A program made the translations under genes and the position numbers. A stretch of DNA of 64,000 nucleotides from Salegentibacter echinorum. Lineage in GTDB: Bacteria; Bacteroidota; Bacteroidia; Flavobacteriales; Flavobacteriaceae. Below, piece by piece: positions 35,933 through 45,931 of the stretch. The stretch is from contig NZ_FQVT01000001.1 in assembly GCF_900129445.1 (NCBI RefSeq), positions 1-64,000 of the forward strand, in the 5' to 3' direction. The notes under the pieces were generated by a model. It saw nothing but the letters and a program-made list of their open reading frames with translations, was not told the origin of the DNA and did not search any database. Each line of letters begins with the position of its first letter. The stretch's first letter is position 1.

Positions 35933-36226
35933 TTATCTTAATTTTTTTCGCATTGCTTCCGTTAGGTTTTCAGCATAGACACCGTAGGCATCTACCAGAA
36001 GTCCTTTAACTCCATTTTTGGAGGATATAGCATATAAAATACTATTATCATCGGTGCTGCTCATTCCTTCAAAGCGATAGGTTTTATCTACTTTAAAATC
36101 TTCTGGCCGGATCTCAATTTTAAGGGAAGGACATTCTAAGCACTCTGGCTTTAAATTGAAATCATAAGGATAGTCGTTTGCTTGTAAGTCATTTATGGCT
36201 TCTGAAAGTGTATCGTAATTTTTCAT
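35933..36226 (-). CDS. Small conserved protein, unknown
   Basis: 97 residues without a signal or membrane helix. YPYDFNLKPECLECPSL contains a C-x2-C pair, followed by RFEGMSSTDDNSILYAISSKNGVKGLLVDAYGVY-type segments. Relatives are often labelled 'phosphoribosylpyrophosphate synthetase', but at 97 residues it has no PRPP-binding loop and cannot be that enzyme. Widespread in Flavobacteria; role unknown. It lies 6 bases after the preceding gene's stop. Confidence 0.75.
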   Translation of the reverse strand: MKNYDTLSEAINDLQANDYPYDFNLKPECLECPSLKIEIRPEDFKVDKTYRFEGMSSTDDNSILYAISSKNGVKGLLVDAYGVYAENLTEAMRKKLR

Positions 36227-36232
36227 CTGTCT

Positions 36233-36925
36233 TTATTTATAGTTTATTGTAAAAAAGCTGTTATCTTCTTCTGTAAATTCCTGAAAGGTCAATAAACCTT
36301 CTTCATTTAATTTTTCGATAACGGTATAATTGAGTTGTTTAACGCGAATTCCCCAGGCATAGGCTTTAATATTAATTTTTGATTTTATAGTGTTTTTCCC
36401 ATCCTCTAATTTTCGGTCATAAATTTTTATGATGCTTTTGGAACCAAAGAAGTTTAACAAGCCCGAGTCAAAACTCATTTCCAATTCAATATCTTTCAGG
36501 TTTTCTAAATCGTAGAGCTTTTTAAAATTTTCAGAAACGGTATTAATTTCAGTTTCTTTTGATTTTGGCTTGGAAAACGGAAAAGCCATTATCATTACAT
36601 TGGCGTCATCTGGCTCACAACGATAGGTAGTAGTGTATTTATCGGTTGATTTTCTGTCTTTATCAAACAATTCCGTAACCACCTTAATTTCATAAACTCC
36701 ATTCTTATCGATAATTTTTCCGGATGAAAAAGTTTGTTTATTGAGAAAATCACCTTCTTTATCAAAATTTTTTCGCACTACATCCCTGCCTGAAATCTGC
36801 CCGATGAGCATTTCGTTTTGAGCATTTATATCTGTACAGCCCAAAATAAAATAGAACAATGCTGCCGTGAACATCATAGCTGTGCTATATGCTCTACGAT
36901 CTTTTTTATTGAATTTGCTAAACAT
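36233..36925 (-). CDS. Secreted TapB/DUF3108-like protein
   Basis: 230 residues. A signal-like hydrophobic segment (TAMMFTAALFYFILGC, Cys about 30) suggests a lipoprotein or secreted protein. The rest alternates strands with polar turns (VYEIKVVTELFDKDRKS, FFGSKSIIKIYDRKL), a layout seen in DUF3108/TapB beta-rich periplasmic proteins. No catalytic motif. Membership of this copper operon is the only clue to function. Confidence 0.55.
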   Translation of the reverse strand: MFSKFNKKDRRAYSTAMMFTAALFYFILGCTDINAQNEMLIGQISGRDVVRKNFDKEGDFLNKQTFSSGKIIDKNGVYEIKVVTELFDKDRKSTDKYTTTYRCEPDDANVMIMAFPFSKPKSKETEINTVSENFKKLYDLENLKDIELEMSFDSGLLNFFGSKSIIKIYDRKLEDGKNTIKSKINIKAYAWGIRVKQLNYTVIEKLNEEGLLTFQEFTEEDNSFFTINYK

Positions 36926-36964
36926 TTGCGTTATAAATTACATTTAGATACTTGATTGTGTATG

Positions 36965-37507
36965 CTATTCTATTTTTTTTAAAATAAATTCTACCCGTTC
37001 AGTTGGTGGCAAAACTGGAACAGAAACAATTGGAAATCCTAGGGATGTGTAAACATTTATTATTAATTGATGTATTTTCTTTTGCGCCTCTTCATCCTCA
37101 GTACGGGCATAATCTTTGGTGAATGGTAATCGGTCTAAAATGAATATTTTTTTATAGGAAGTGTTTTTAACTGCGGTGAGCAGCTTCTCATCATAATCAA
37201 GCTTTAAAAATTGATAGTATGCCATAGCATCTGGAATGGCCCTATCTAAGAAAACCAAGTCTTGGGGCAATATGGAAGCTTCTTGTTCTATTTGCATATC
37301 CAAGACCCCTATTTGAAATTTCTTACGATTGCTTCTTAAATCTTCAACCGTTTGGCCTTCGGTGCGCATGGTGTCTATATAATGCCTTGCGTGCTCAATG
37401 GTTGTTTTATAACCTCTCTCAGCCAACATGTTGATTACAGTGGTTTTTCCAGTGCTAGGCCCACCGGTGATCACATGCCAATTGGTGCTTGCTTTTTTGG
37501 TGTGCAT
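36965..37507 (-). CDS. AAA_28 (NadR-like) P-loop NTPase
   Basis: 180 residues. P-loop ITGGPSTGKTTVINML (~10-24), then IEHARHYIDTMR. Walker B-type FLDRAIPDAMAYYQF near 85 and a lid RLPFTKDYARTEDEE near 130 fit AAA_28 small kinases. Relatives phosphorylate nucleosides or other small metabolites, but the substrate is unknown. Complete single domain. Confidence 0.8.
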   Translation of the reverse strand: MHTKKASTNWHVITGGPSTGKTTVINMLAERGYKTTIEHARHYIDTMRTEGQTVEDLRSNRKKFQIGVLDMQIEQEASILPQDLVFLDRAIPDAMAYYQFLKLDYDEKLLTAVKNTSYKKIFILDRLPFTKDYARTEDEEAQKKIHQLIINVYTSLGFPIVSVPVLPPTERVEFILKKIE

Positions 37508-37524
37508 TTTATATGATTAAAAAG

Positions 37525-38895
37525 TTATACATTTTCTATACTATATAGCTGAGGTATTTCAGCATCCCAATCGTAAGTTTTCTTTATGTCCTTCTGCAAT
37601 GCCTCTGCACTATCTTTTTCACCGTGTACTATGAAAATGCGCTCTGGTGCATTTTTTATTTTGCCAATCCATTCTATAAGTTCTTTATGGTCAGCGTGAG
37701 CCGAAAGTCCTTCAATTTCCGCAACTTCCATATCAAAAGGAACCCATTTTCCATACACTTTGAGTACTTTATCGCCTTCCAATAATTTTCTACCTCGCGT
37801 ACCTTCAGCCTGATAACCTATAAAAAGCAAGGTGTTAGTTGGGTTTTGGGCTTGGGTTTCAAGATAATTTAGCATTCTACCTCCTGTTAGCATTCCGCTG
37901 CCTGCAATGACGATTTTTGGTGTGTTATCGCTTCGTAATTCCATAGTTTCGCGATAGCTACTAACAATTGTAAAATTTGAACACATTTCATCACATTCAC
38001 TCTCATCTAATCTGTGCCAATCTCTTGTGCGATGAAACAATTCTAATACACTAGCACCCATTGGGCTATCCATTATCATTTGTACTTTTGGGATTTTCTT
38101 CTCTTTCAATAGTTTCCAAAAAATCAGCATCATCAGTTGGGCGCGTTCTACCGAAAAACTTGGAATAAAAAGACTTCCACCTCTATTGATTGTGTCATTG
38201 ACCAATTTTTCAATCTTCGGAAGTGCTTCCGCTTCGTCTGGGTGAAATCTTCCACCGTAAGTGGATTCTATAAATAGTACATCGGCTTTTTTCGGTTTTA
38301 ACGGTGGATATAATAGTAAATCGTTAGTTCTGCCAATATCTCCTGAAAACACAAAACGTTTCCCGTGCACATCCAACTGAATGTAAGTAGCTCCCAGAAT
38401 GTGACCGTTATATTGGAATCGGGCCCTTATGCCATCAAACAATGGAATCCATTGTGCTTGCGGAATCCCTTTAAAGTGCGGAATGGTTTTTTCTACATCA
38501 TTCAAGTCGTACAATGGTTTAGCAGGATTGTGTTTGGAATAGCCTTCTTTATTGGCGCGTTCGGCTTCCTGTTCTTGTATTTTGCCACTATCGTTCAAAA
38601 TGATTTCAGCAATATCCAAAGTGGGATTAGTACCGTAAATGACACCTTTAAATCCTTGTTTTACTAACCTTGGCAAATATCCTGTATGGTCCAAATGGCC
38701 GTGGGTAAGCAAGACCATATCAATTTCTGAAACTTCAACGGGTGGATATTCCCAATTTTTAAGGCGTAATTCCTTTAGCCCTTGAAAAAGTCCGCAATCT
38801 ATGAGTATCTTTCTATCTCCTGTGTCCACGAGGTATTTTGAGCCGGTTACTGTACCTGCTGCGCCTAGAAAGTGAATGTTTATATTATTGCTCAT
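37525..38895 (-). CDS. MBL-fold beta-CASP RNA-processing exonuclease-like protein
   Basis: 456 residues. Zinc motif LTHGHLDHTGYLP (~64-70), further metal ligands in the FIESTYGGRFH and SAHADHKEL segments, and the beta-CASP insert (PSFSVERAQ, MGASVLEL, IAGSGMLTGGRM). The carboxy end HGE is also typical. Family members cleave RNA (CPSF73/RNase J relatives), often called YsnF/Mbl-RNA specificity proteins. Found in bacterial stress islands with universal stress proteins, as here. Confidence 0.88.
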   Translation of the reverse strand: MSNNINIHFLGAAGTVTGSKYLVDTGDRKILIDCGLFQGLKELRLKNWEYPPVEVSEIDMVLLTHGHLDHTGYLPRLVKQGFKGVIYGTNPTLDIAEIILNDSGKIQEQEAERANKEGYSKHNPAKPLYDLNDVEKTIPHFKGIPQAQWIPLFDGIRARFQYNGHILGATYIQLDVHGKRFVFSGDIGRTNDLLLYPPLKPKKADVLFIESTYGGRFHPDEAEALPKIEKLVNDTINRGGSLFIPSFSVERAQLMMLIFWKLLKEKKIPKVQMIMDSPMGASVLELFHRTRDWHRLDESECDEMCSNFTIVSSYRETMELRSDNTPKIVIAGSGMLTGGRMLNYLETQAQNPTNTLLFIGYQAEGTRGRKLLEGDKVLKVYGKWVPFDMEVAEIEGLSAHADHKELIEWIGKIKNAPERIFIVHGEKDSAEALQKDIKKTYDWDAEIPQLYSIENV

Positions 38896-38907
38896 TAATA
38901 ATTGTTT

Positions 38908-39750
38908 TTAAATTGTTCTACATAAGTTTTCAGAATCTTCTAAAACCTTATTGTATCTTCTTTTAGTAACCCCAATCTGCTCTAAGATTGCAGGGTTTTC
39001 GTGAATCTCTTTACAGAGCACGAATCCCTTCTCCAACAACTTCCTTTTTTCGGCTTTGGTCAGCGTTGTTAGAGCGGTTAAAGGGTGCAGACCAGACTTG
39101 TCAATCCTGTTTTTTAAGCCATCGCCCCTTGGGTAATCCCAGCTTGTCAATAATAGCCCAACGCATTTACCATATTGTATAGCATCACTTGTAAATCGGG
39201 TGTTGGTATATAAACCTCCTTTGTGAATTTTAGCTTCGTGACCTTTTTGGCGCTTCCATTGTTTTTCAACGTCCAAAAATCTTGAATGGATATAAAGGGG
39301 CACTTTAACATTGCAAACCCGCCCTTGATCACTATGGTATTTACATTCAATCATATAATGTTCGTTATCCTGTTGGGCTATCACATCTGTTTCGTGCTGC
39401 ACGCAATTGCCCTGCACAATCACACCCACCTGTGTTACAAACCCTTCGTGCGTTAATAGTTTGCTCACAAACCTTTCAAATGGAAAGCCTGTTGGGCCCA
39501 GCTCCATCAAAGCTTTTTTGAGTTTGTACTTTGAAGCACTTACCCTCGATCTCGATTTTAGCATCTTGAAAGCCAATTGATAGATTTTCTTGGTGGTCAT
39601 TCCTTCTTCAATCTGCGCTTGTACTTTCCGGGCTATATCCTGAATAATATCCTCATCTGCCCGTGAACGCCGCAAGGATTTGATGAGTTTGTTTACATCA
39701 AAGGCTTCATACTCGCCGGAATATTTTTTTATTAGGACTGGTTTATTCAT
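38908..39750 (-). CDS. ATP-cone protein fused to a PD-(D/E)xK nuclease domain
   Basis: 280 residues in two parts. Residues 1-90 are an ATP-cone (LIKKYSGEYEAFDVNKLIKSLRRSRA), normally the nucleotide sensor of ribonucleotide reductase and NrdR. Residues ~95-200 are a restriction-like fold (HETDVIAQ...YMIECKYH, with D and ExK) of Mrr type. Single-chain fusions of the two are known in bacteria, but their role is not. It may be a nucleotide-gated DNA or RNA nuclease. Nuclease residues are intact. Confidence 0.8.
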   Translation of the reverse strand: MNKPVLIKKYSGEYEAFDVNKLIKSLRRSRADEDIIQDIARKVQAQIEEGMTTKKIYQLAFKMLKSRSRVSASKYKLKKALMELGPTGFPFERFVSKLLTHEGFVTQVGVIVQGNCVQHETDVIAQQDNEHYMIECKYHSDQGRVCNVKVPLYIHSRFLDVEKQWKRQKGHEAKIHKGGLYTNTRFTSDAIQYGKCVGLLLTSWDYPRGDGLKNRIDKSGLHPLTALTTLTKAEKRKLLEKGFVLCKEIHENPAILEQIGVTKRRYNKVLEDSENLCRTI

Positions 39751-39752
39751 TG

Positions 39753-40583
39753 TTATATTTTAATGGTCATTACCGGCAGGTCAAATTTTTGTACGACATC
39801 CTCTGCGACACTTCTGGAGAACAGGCTTAAAAAACCAGTTTTTCCTTGCGTACTCATCACGATAATATCCACCGGGTTGTGTTTTGTAAAATGACTGACC
39901 CCTTCGGCTACCGACGGCCCATTGTATACGTGTGTTTTTACCTGTTTCAGTTCGGGGAAACCTTTTAAAAATTCTTTTATTGGGGCGCGACCATCCTTAA
40001 TACTATTAAAGTCTGTCTCGGTATTTATACGCAACAGGTTTAAACTGGTATCAAGTTTCTGAGCCAGTGGGATTACTTCCTTAAAAGCTCTGCTCACATC
40101 TTCTTGAAAATCGGAAACAAAAAGGATATTTTGCCAGGGGAAACTTGCTTCTGTTTCTTTGGCCACGATTACGGGTACGTTGGCATATCTGACGATTTGG
40201 TCGGTATAGCTGCCCATAAGTTCCCCCAAAAAGCCTTTTTTCCCGCTAGTACCTATCACGATAAAATCATGCTTATAATATCCGGAATGCTGAAGGATAT
40301 TTCTTTGACCAGGATTATAATCTATAAAGGTGCGGCATTCCAGCCCTTCCCGTTCTCCGATTTTTTCCAATTCCCTTAATTCCGTTTTTGCCTCGCCTAT
40401 TTTTGCTAAAACTTCGGGATATCTTTTTTCCTTGGTTTTATCCAGGTCCACCCAGTCCATCGGTGTTTGGATCATATGGAGGAAGTGTATCTCCGCATTA
40501 AAGGCCTGGGCAAGTTTTATTCCCAATTGTGCAGCCTGCTGGCTACTTTTGGAAAAATTTGTTGGTACGAGTATGTTTTTCAT
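39753..40583 (-). CDS. Universal stress protein with two Usp domains
   Basis: 276 residues in two Usp repeats. The first opens ILVPTNFSKSSQQAAQLG and ends at GTSGKKGFLGELMGS, an ATP-binding G-x2-G-x9-G(S) type motif. The second opens NILFVSDFQED and ends STQGKTGFLSLFSRS. Tandem Usp proteins bind ATP and help survival in starvation or redox stress. Placed 2 bases before the ATP-cone gene, so they are coupled. Confidence 0.9.
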   Translation of the reverse strand: MKNILVPTNFSKSSQQAAQLGIKLAQAFNAEIHFLHMIQTPMDWVDLDKTKEKRYPEVLAKIGEAKTELRELEKIGEREGLECRTFIDYNPGQRNILQHSGYYKHDFIVIGTSGKKGFLGELMGSYTDQIVRYANVPVIVAKETEASFPWQNILFVSDFQEDVSRAFKEVIPLAQKLDTSLNLLRINTETDFNSIKDGRAPIKEFLKGFPELKQVKTHVYNGPSVAEGVSHFTKHNPVDIIVMSTQGKTGFLSLFSRSVAEDVVQKFDLPVMTIKI

Positions 40584-40615
40584 AATTTATTGGTTTTAAA
40601 TTGTTTTCGTTATAA

Positions 40616-41677
40616 TTAAGCTATGGTTATACTATCTTCCAGATATACCTGTTGGACGGATTGCAGTAATTCAACCCCTTTAATAAAAGGCTTTTGAAAT
40701 GCTTTTCGACCCATAATCAATCCAGAGCCGCCAGCTCTTTTATTAATAACTGCTGTTGTTACCGCTTCAGTCAAATCTGATTCACCTTTTGAGCCACCAC
40801 CAGAATTGATCAATCCTATTTTGCCCATATAGCAATTGGCGACTTGTAACCGACAAAGGTCAATGGGATGTTCTGTAGTTAGTGTTTTATACATTTCATC
40901 GTCATATTTTCCAAACCCAATTTCTTTAAATCCGAAATTGTTTGTAGGTAATTTTTGTTTGATGATATCTGCCTGTATCGTTACTCCAATATGATTGGCT
41001 TGCCCGGTTACATCGGCCGATACGTGATAATCTTCTTTACCGGTTTTAAAAGCTTCATTCCGGGTGTAACACCATAGAATGGTAGCCATACCTAAATTGT
41101 GGGCTTCCTCAAAAGCTTCGGCAATTTCTTTTAGCTGCCGGTTGCTTTCCTTTGAGCCAAAATAGATGGTAGCACCTACGGCAACGGCTCCCATATTCCA
41201 AGCTGATTTTACTTTTCCGAATAGTGTTTGGTCATATTTGTTCGGGTAGGTAAGCAGTTCATTGTGATTAATCTTCACGATAAACGGAATTTTATGGGCA
41301 TATTTTCGTGCGTTTAACCCTAAAACCCCAAAGGTGGAAGCCACTCCATTACAACCTGCTTCTATTGCCAATTTTATAATATTCTCCGGGTCAAAATAAT
41401 CCGGGTTTTTATAGAATGAAAAAGCAGCACTGTGCTCAATACCCTGGTCTACGGGAAGGATGCTCAAATAGCCTGTACCGCCAAGGTTTCCGTGGTTATA
41501 CAATTGAGAAAGACTTCGCAGTACCTGTGGATTTCTGTTACTTTGAACAAATATCTTATCTATGTTTGCTTTACTGGGGGTTTGCAGTTCATCCTTTGTT
41601 ATTTTTTCACAAACGTGTTCTAAATAGAAGTCTGCTTTCTCTCCTAAAAGTTCTATTACATTTTTGCTTGTTTTCAT
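40616..41677 (-). CDS. fbaB: Class I (DhnA/FbaB-type) fructose-bisphosphate aldolase
   Basis: 353 residues. [11 protein letters not shown] is the N-terminal family box, [19 protein letters not shown] and the C-terminal [17 protein letters not shown] segments form the phosphate-binding and Schiff-base barrel. This archaeal-type class I enzyme uses a lysine and no metal, unlike the Zn-dependent class II enzyme. It reversibly splits fructose 1,6-bisphosphate. The archaeal-type GAPDH gene precedes it by 11 bases. Confidence 0.88.
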   Translation of the reverse strand: MKTSKNVIELLGEKADFYLEHVCEKITKDELQTPSKANIDKIFVQSNRNPQVLRSLSQLYNHGNLGGTGYLSILPVDQGIEHSAAFSFYKNPDYFDPENIIKLAIEAGCNGVASTFGVLGLNARKYAHKIPFIVKINHNELLTYPNKYDQTLFGKVKSAWNMGAVAVGATIYFGSKESNRQLKEIAEAFEEAHNLGMATILWCYTRNEAFKTGKEDYHVSADVTGQANHIGVTIQADIIKQKLPTNNFGFKEIGFGKYDDEMYKTLTTEHPIDLCRLQVANCYMGKIGLINSGGGSKGESDLTEAVTTAVINKRAGGSGLIMGRKAFQKPFIKGVELLQSVQQVYLEDSITIA

Positions 41678-41688
41678 CTCGATAGTGT

Positions 41689-42702
41689 TTAATGGATTCC
41701 TAAACTTTCATTTGTTTTGGCGATGGATTTTACCCCATCTGTTTCAATTCCAGTTAATGCCCTAATGGCATCAATTGTTTCAGGGATTACAATAGCTTGA
41801 TTATCGACTACATAAGCATAGAAAAGTTCGTCGCCCTGTACTTTTAGCATATTTTCCCATAGGGCTACTTCGTACATATCGCCCCAGGGCCTGCCCATAT
41901 CCAAGAACATTTCCTTAATGGTATTATTAGAAACCAAACCCTGGTCATATTGAATTAGTTTAAGCCGGCTGGAGGTTTTGAGCGCGTTTAGCACTTCTTC
42001 CTTCGACGCTTGTTTTTTTAACTTCACGTTCCAATAATGCATATGGCTCAGGGTTTCCGGTACTTTTACTGCGGCAGTGATAACATCCAAGTCTGGATCG
42101 ACACTTTTGGCGTCGGGTCCTTGATGGCTTGGGATATCCTTTTCGGGAACCATCGTGTTCATTATTCCACCGAGGTGGCTTTCCCAAGGATCGGTGGCTC
42201 TTCTTAAAAGTGTACCTCTGGCATACTCAAGTAATTCAGCTCTTTTTAAAGCTGTCAATGTTCTCAAGATAGAGGTGGTGTTACAGGAAACAACTCTTGT
42301 AGCATTAAGATTTATAGCCGATTTATAATTGTTTTCTGCACTAAAGGAATGGCCTGTGGTTTCGTGTTTTTCGCCACCTTGTAGAATAAATTTGATGCCT
42401 TTTTCTTTATAAATTTTTACATTTTGTGCCGCTATTTTTTTCGGGGTGCAATCCACCACAAGATCCACTTTTTTCAAAAGGTCTTGTATATCACCTTTTA
42501 CTGAAATGCCTTCGGACTTCATTTTATTAGCTGCCTCCTGAGTTGCTGCGTAGATATCGTACTCTTTTCTTACGGTATTTTGAATACGCCAATCGCTAAT
42601 GATATCGCAAATGCCCGTGAGTTCCATATCGTCTTGTTTATTAATGGCATCGGCAACTCTTTTACCGATTACCCCGTATCCTATAACTGCTATATTTTTC
42701 AT
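41689..42702 (-). CDS. Type II (archaeal-type) glyceraldehyde-3-phosphate dehydrogenase
   Basis: 337 residues. NAD(P)-binding [13 protein letters not shown] (~8-20); catalytic cysteine in [12 protein letters not shown] (Cys about 140). The sequence follows the archaeal GAPDH family and not the common bacterial GapA. Catalyses oxidation of glyceraldehyde 3-phosphate. Uncommon in Bacteroidota chromosomes, so it was probably acquired by transfer, together with the neighbouring aldolase. Catalytic residues intact. Confidence 0.88.
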   Translation of the reverse strand: MKNIAVIGYGVIGKRVADAINKQDDMELTGICDIISDWRIQNTVRKEYDIYAATQEAANKMKSEGISVKGDIQDLLKKVDLVVDCTPKKIAAQNVKIYKEKGIKFILQGGEKHETTGHSFSAENNYKSAINLNATRVVSCNTTSILRTLTALKRAELLEYARGTLLRRATDPWESHLGGIMNTMVPEKDIPSHQGPDAKSVDPDLDVITAAVKVPETLSHMHYWNVKLKKQASKEEVLNALKTSSRLKLIQYDQGLVSNNTIKEMFLDMGRPWGDMYEVALWENMLKVQGDELFYAYVVDNQAIVIPETIDAIRALTGIETDGVKSIAKTNESLGIH

Positions 42703-42717
42703 AAAGATTGTTTTTAA

Positions 42718-44070
42718 TTAATTATGGTTATCATTTTTTTCAGTTTCCATTCCCATCGGCATATTGCCTTTATCGTCTGTATGGGAAATCATAAAAAGAC
42801 GTTCCGCGAGAATTATTAGAGCAATCCCAATTGCCGCAACGATAAGTATGAAGGGATCGTTCAGGTATTTTATATAAATAAAGGCCGAGAGTACTGCAAC
42901 ATCCAGTAGAATGGCAATCACAGGGATAATTGGTTTAAAATCAACTTCTTTTCTAAGATAGCGGAACAGCCCCCAATGAATTGCGATATCCATAACGAGG
43001 TAAAATATAGCCCCGATGGATGCAATTCTGGTTAAATCAAACAGGATCGTCAATAAAATAGCAAGGGAAACGGTAAATATGAGTGCCGGATTCTTTAAAC
43101 TGCCCAATTTGGTCAAGGAAGGCACCTGTTTCATATTGCTAAGCATCGCCAACAGGCGTGATGATGAGAACACACTGGCAATGACCCCAGAGACCGTTGC
43201 TATTATGGCAATACCAATCGTAATCCAGGATCCCCATTCGCCAAAAACAGGTCTTGCTGCCGCCGCAAGGGCATAATCTTTTGCTGCAATAATTTCGGGG
43301 ATACTTAAACCACCGGCCACGGCCAAAGCCAGTGCTACGTAGATAAGTGTACAAATAAGAATAGAAATAATAATGGACCGTCCCAGGTTTTTATGCGGGT
43401 TTTTAATATCCCCGCCTTGATTGGTAATAGTAGTAAAACCCTTATAAGCAAGTATAGACAAGGCTAAAGCGGCCACAAATCCGAAACCTGGTGGTAATGT
43501 CTCGGTATTTTCGGGAATATAGTTTCCCGTAATATCGGCAAAACCTGAAATTGCAAGGCCGGCGATGGCCAGTATTGCTATTCCCATCACCTTTATTATA
43601 GCGGTAAATGTCGCAGTGGCACCAATAACCTTATTGCCCAGGATGTTCACTATATAAGCAACAACAATTAGCCCAACACCCAGGGTAGAAGCATAACCTG
43701 CATAAGACTCCGGAAATAACCTAAGGGTATAAGCTCCAAAAGTACCGGCCACCAGACTTTCGGAGACTACCATAGAGACGTACATCAACAAAGAAAAAAC
43801 ACCTGTGGCCGTTCCTGGGCTATAGGATTTTGAAAGAAATTTCACGACGCCACCAGACGATGGAAATGCATTTGAAAACTTTACATAAGAGTACGAGCTA
43901 AAACCTACCACAATAGCTCCCGCAATAAATGCTATTGGAAATAGATCTCCTACTAATTCAGCTATTTGACCCATTAGCACAAATATGCCAGCACCAATCA
44001 TTACACCTGTACCAAGGGATATGGAACCTAATAGGGAAAGCTTATCTTTATTCTCTCTGTTATTCTTCAT
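42718..44070 (-). CDS. APC-family amino acid permease
   Basis: 450 residues, about 12 membrane helices. The opening LGSISLGTGVMIGAGIFVLMG is the APC signature of the first helix, and YKGFTTITNQGGDIKNPHKNLG is a typical cytosolic loop. Substrate not readable. The window ends in the start of a second gene with an almost identical opening (63938), so the locus has two related permeases. Confidence 0.88.
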   Translation of the reverse strand: MKNNRENKDKLSLLGSISLGTGVMIGAGIFVLMGQIAELVGDLFPIAFIAGAIVVGFSSYSYVKFSNAFPSSGGVVKFLSKSYSPGTATGVFSLLMYVSMVVSESLVAGTFGAYTLRLFPESYAGYASTLGVGLIVVAYIVNILGNKVIGATATFTAIIKVMGIAILAIAGLAISGFADITGNYIPENTETLPPGFGFVAALALSILAYKGFTTITNQGGDIKNPHKNLGRSIIISILICTLIYVALALAVAGGLSIPEIIAAKDYALAAAARPVFGEWGSWITIGIAIIATVSGVIASVFSSSRLLAMLSNMKQVPSLTKLGSLKNPALIFTVSLAILLTILFDLTRIASIGAIFYLVMDIAIHWGLFRYLRKEVDFKPIIPVIAILLDVAVLSAFIYIKYLNDPFILIVAAIGIALIILAERLFMISHTDDKGNMPMGMETEKNDNHN

Positions 44071-44076
44071 TTTAAA

Positions 44077-45432
44077 TTATTTTTCCCTGTTTTTAATCGA
44101 AGATTTCGGGTTAAAATTTCTAATAATCAGGCGATTACTCTTTTCGTAAGAAAAATAGCTTACCACCCAATTAAAACCAACCATCAATTTATTTCTAAAT
44201 CCGCTTATGGACATCAAGTGTACTATAGACCATAGCAACCAGGCGAAATAGCCAGCAAACTTCAATTTCCCCAAGTCGGCTACTGCCTTGCGTTTACCTA
44301 CTGTGGCCAAGGAACCTTTATCTTTGTATTTAAAAGGTTTTACGGATTTGTTTTCTATGATACTGAGTATGGAGTCGCCGAGGTATTTTCCTTGTTGAAT
44401 AGCTGCTTGTGCAACTTGTGGATGGCCATTTGGGGTGTCTTTGGAAATAAGTGCTGCTATATCGCCAATGGCAAATATGTTTTTATAGCCTTCTACTTTT
44501 AAATTGCTATCGGTCTTGATACGATTGCCCTTAACTACGTGTTTTTTGTCAACGCCCTTTGGGAACTGTCCTTTTACGCCCGCCGTCCAGATAAGGTTTT
44601 TGGCCAAAATGGTCTTGCCACTGTTAGTGGTGACTTCGTTGCCATCATAATTGCTAACCGCTTCATTTAACTGTACATTTACCTTCAAACCCTCTAAATA
44701 TTTTAGGGTTTTCGAAGATGCTTTATCAGACATTGTATTTAGTAATTCATCACCGGCTTCTATTAAATAAATATTCATAATTGAAGAAGGGTACTCCGGG
44801 TAATCTTTTGGGAGGATGTATTTACAAAATTCAGCTAACGCACCGGCCATTTCCACGCCAGCGGGGCCACCGCCCACTATTACGAAATTAGTAAGCGCAT
44901 CGCGTTCCTTATCATCACAGGTGATGGCAGCCTGTTCTAAATTCTGTAACATCATATGACGAATGTTTAGGGAATCGCGAATGTCTTTCATCCCAAGGCT
45001 ATGTGACTCGACCTTATCCATACCAAAAAAATTGGTAATTGTTCCGGTTGCCATTACGAGATAATCGTAATGAACCTTTCCTTTATTGGTTGTAATAACG
45101 TTTGAAGAAGGGTGGATTTCTTGTACTTCGGCCAAACGGAACAAAACGTTTTTATAGCCATTGATTTGCTTTCTGAATGGAAATACAATACTGTCTGGCT
45201 CCAGGGCACTCGTTGCCACCTGATAAAATAAAGGTTGAAATTGATGAAAATTATTTTTGTCAAATATTATGACTTGAACATTCTTATTTTTTAGCTTTTC
45301 TACCAAAGCTAAGCCTGCAAATCCGCCACCAATGATTACCACACGTGGTAATTTAGTATCGGGTAGGCATATTTCATCTGTTATCTTACAACTGGATTCC
45401 AACATAATGTTATTTAGGTGCTTTTCTTTCAT
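44077..45432 (-). CDS. Type II NADH dehydrogenase-like FAD oxidoreductase
   Basis: 451 residues. FAD-binding VIIGGGFAGLALVEKL (~32-46) and NADH-binding VIVGGGPAGVEMAGALAE (~188-205). AIGDIAAL and QAAIQQGKYLG are flavin-contact segments of the NDH-2/FIP2 family; a C-terminal hydrophobic stretch fits membrane attachment. It passes electrons from NADH to quinone with no iron-sulfur cluster and no proton pumping. The start overlaps the upstream USP stop by one base. Confidence 0.88.
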   Translation of the reverse strand: MKEKHLNNIMLESSCKITDEICLPDTKLPRVVIIGGGFAGLALVEKLKNKNVQVIIFDKNNFHQFQPLFYQVATSALEPDSIVFPFRKQINGYKNVLFRLAEVQEIHPSSNVITTNKGKVHYDYLVMATGTITNFFGMDKVESHSLGMKDIRDSLNIRHMMLQNLEQAAITCDDKERDALTNFVIVGGGPAGVEMAGALAEFCKYILPKDYPEYPSSIMNIYLIEAGDELLNTMSDKASSKTLKYLEGLKVNVQLNEAVSNYDGNEVTTNSGKTILAKNLIWTAGVKGQFPKGVDKKHVVKGNRIKTDSNLKVEGYKNIFAIGDIAALISKDTPNGHPQVAQAAIQQGKYLGDSILSIIENKSVKPFKYKDKGSLATVGKRKAVADLGKLKFAGYFAWLLWSIVHLMSISGFRNKLMVGFNWVVSYFSYEKSNRLIIRNFNPKSSIKNREK

Positions 45433-45890
45433 TATTTATTTCTATCTCTTGCAATCAATACTGAACATTTGGCGTTTGTGGATAAATATTGGGATACAGA
45501 GCCCAATATTAAGCGTGAAAGTGCACCGTGACCTTGAGAACCAACTACAATTAAATCTGCACCCCAATCTTCTGCTTTTTCATTAATAGCACTTTTGGCC
45601 AGTCCACCCACAACACTTGTTGTTATGCTAAGTGTCTTACTTTTTCTCTGGATTTTTTCAGAAGCTTCTGAAACGATTTTGTTTCCCAATTTCTGAGCAC
45701 TACTTCTAATTTCTTCCAGATAATTCCCTGTCCTGCCGCCCATAGAATGCAATCCCAAACCGGTTGATTTAGGAGCTTCATAAACATTTATAATATGAAT
45801 TTCACAATTTGAGGACAAGGTCAGCTTGTTAAGTTCATCAATTGCTACTTTACTAAAATCTGAACCATCTATTGCCAATAAAATTTTCAT
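45432..45890 (-). CDS. Single-domain universal stress protein
   Basis: 152 residues from the ATG at 45890, which gives the family N-terminus MKILLAIDGSDFSKVA; the longer frame adds 14 residues without homology. The ATP-binding motif is VVGSQGHGALSRLILGSVS near residue 120. It is coupled to the NDH-2 gene and follows a 150-base gap, so a promoter may lie at 45891-46042. Confidence 0.88.
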   Translation of the reverse strand: MKILLAIDGSDFSKVAIDELNKLTLSSNCEIHIINVYEAPKSTGLGLHSMGGRTGNYLEEIRSSAQKLGNKIVSEASEKIQRKSKTLSITTSVVGGLAKSAINEKAEDWGADLIVVGSQGHGALSRLILGSVSQYLSTNAKCSVLIARDRNK

Positions 45891-45931
45891 TTTTTTCGTC
45901 TTTTTAATCCCTGATTTCGGGTTTAATTCCA

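Noticed and set aside
35933-36226. Calling the 97-residue protein a PRPP synthetase
   Set aside because: Far too short and no PRPP-binding loop; the name is a carried-over database label.
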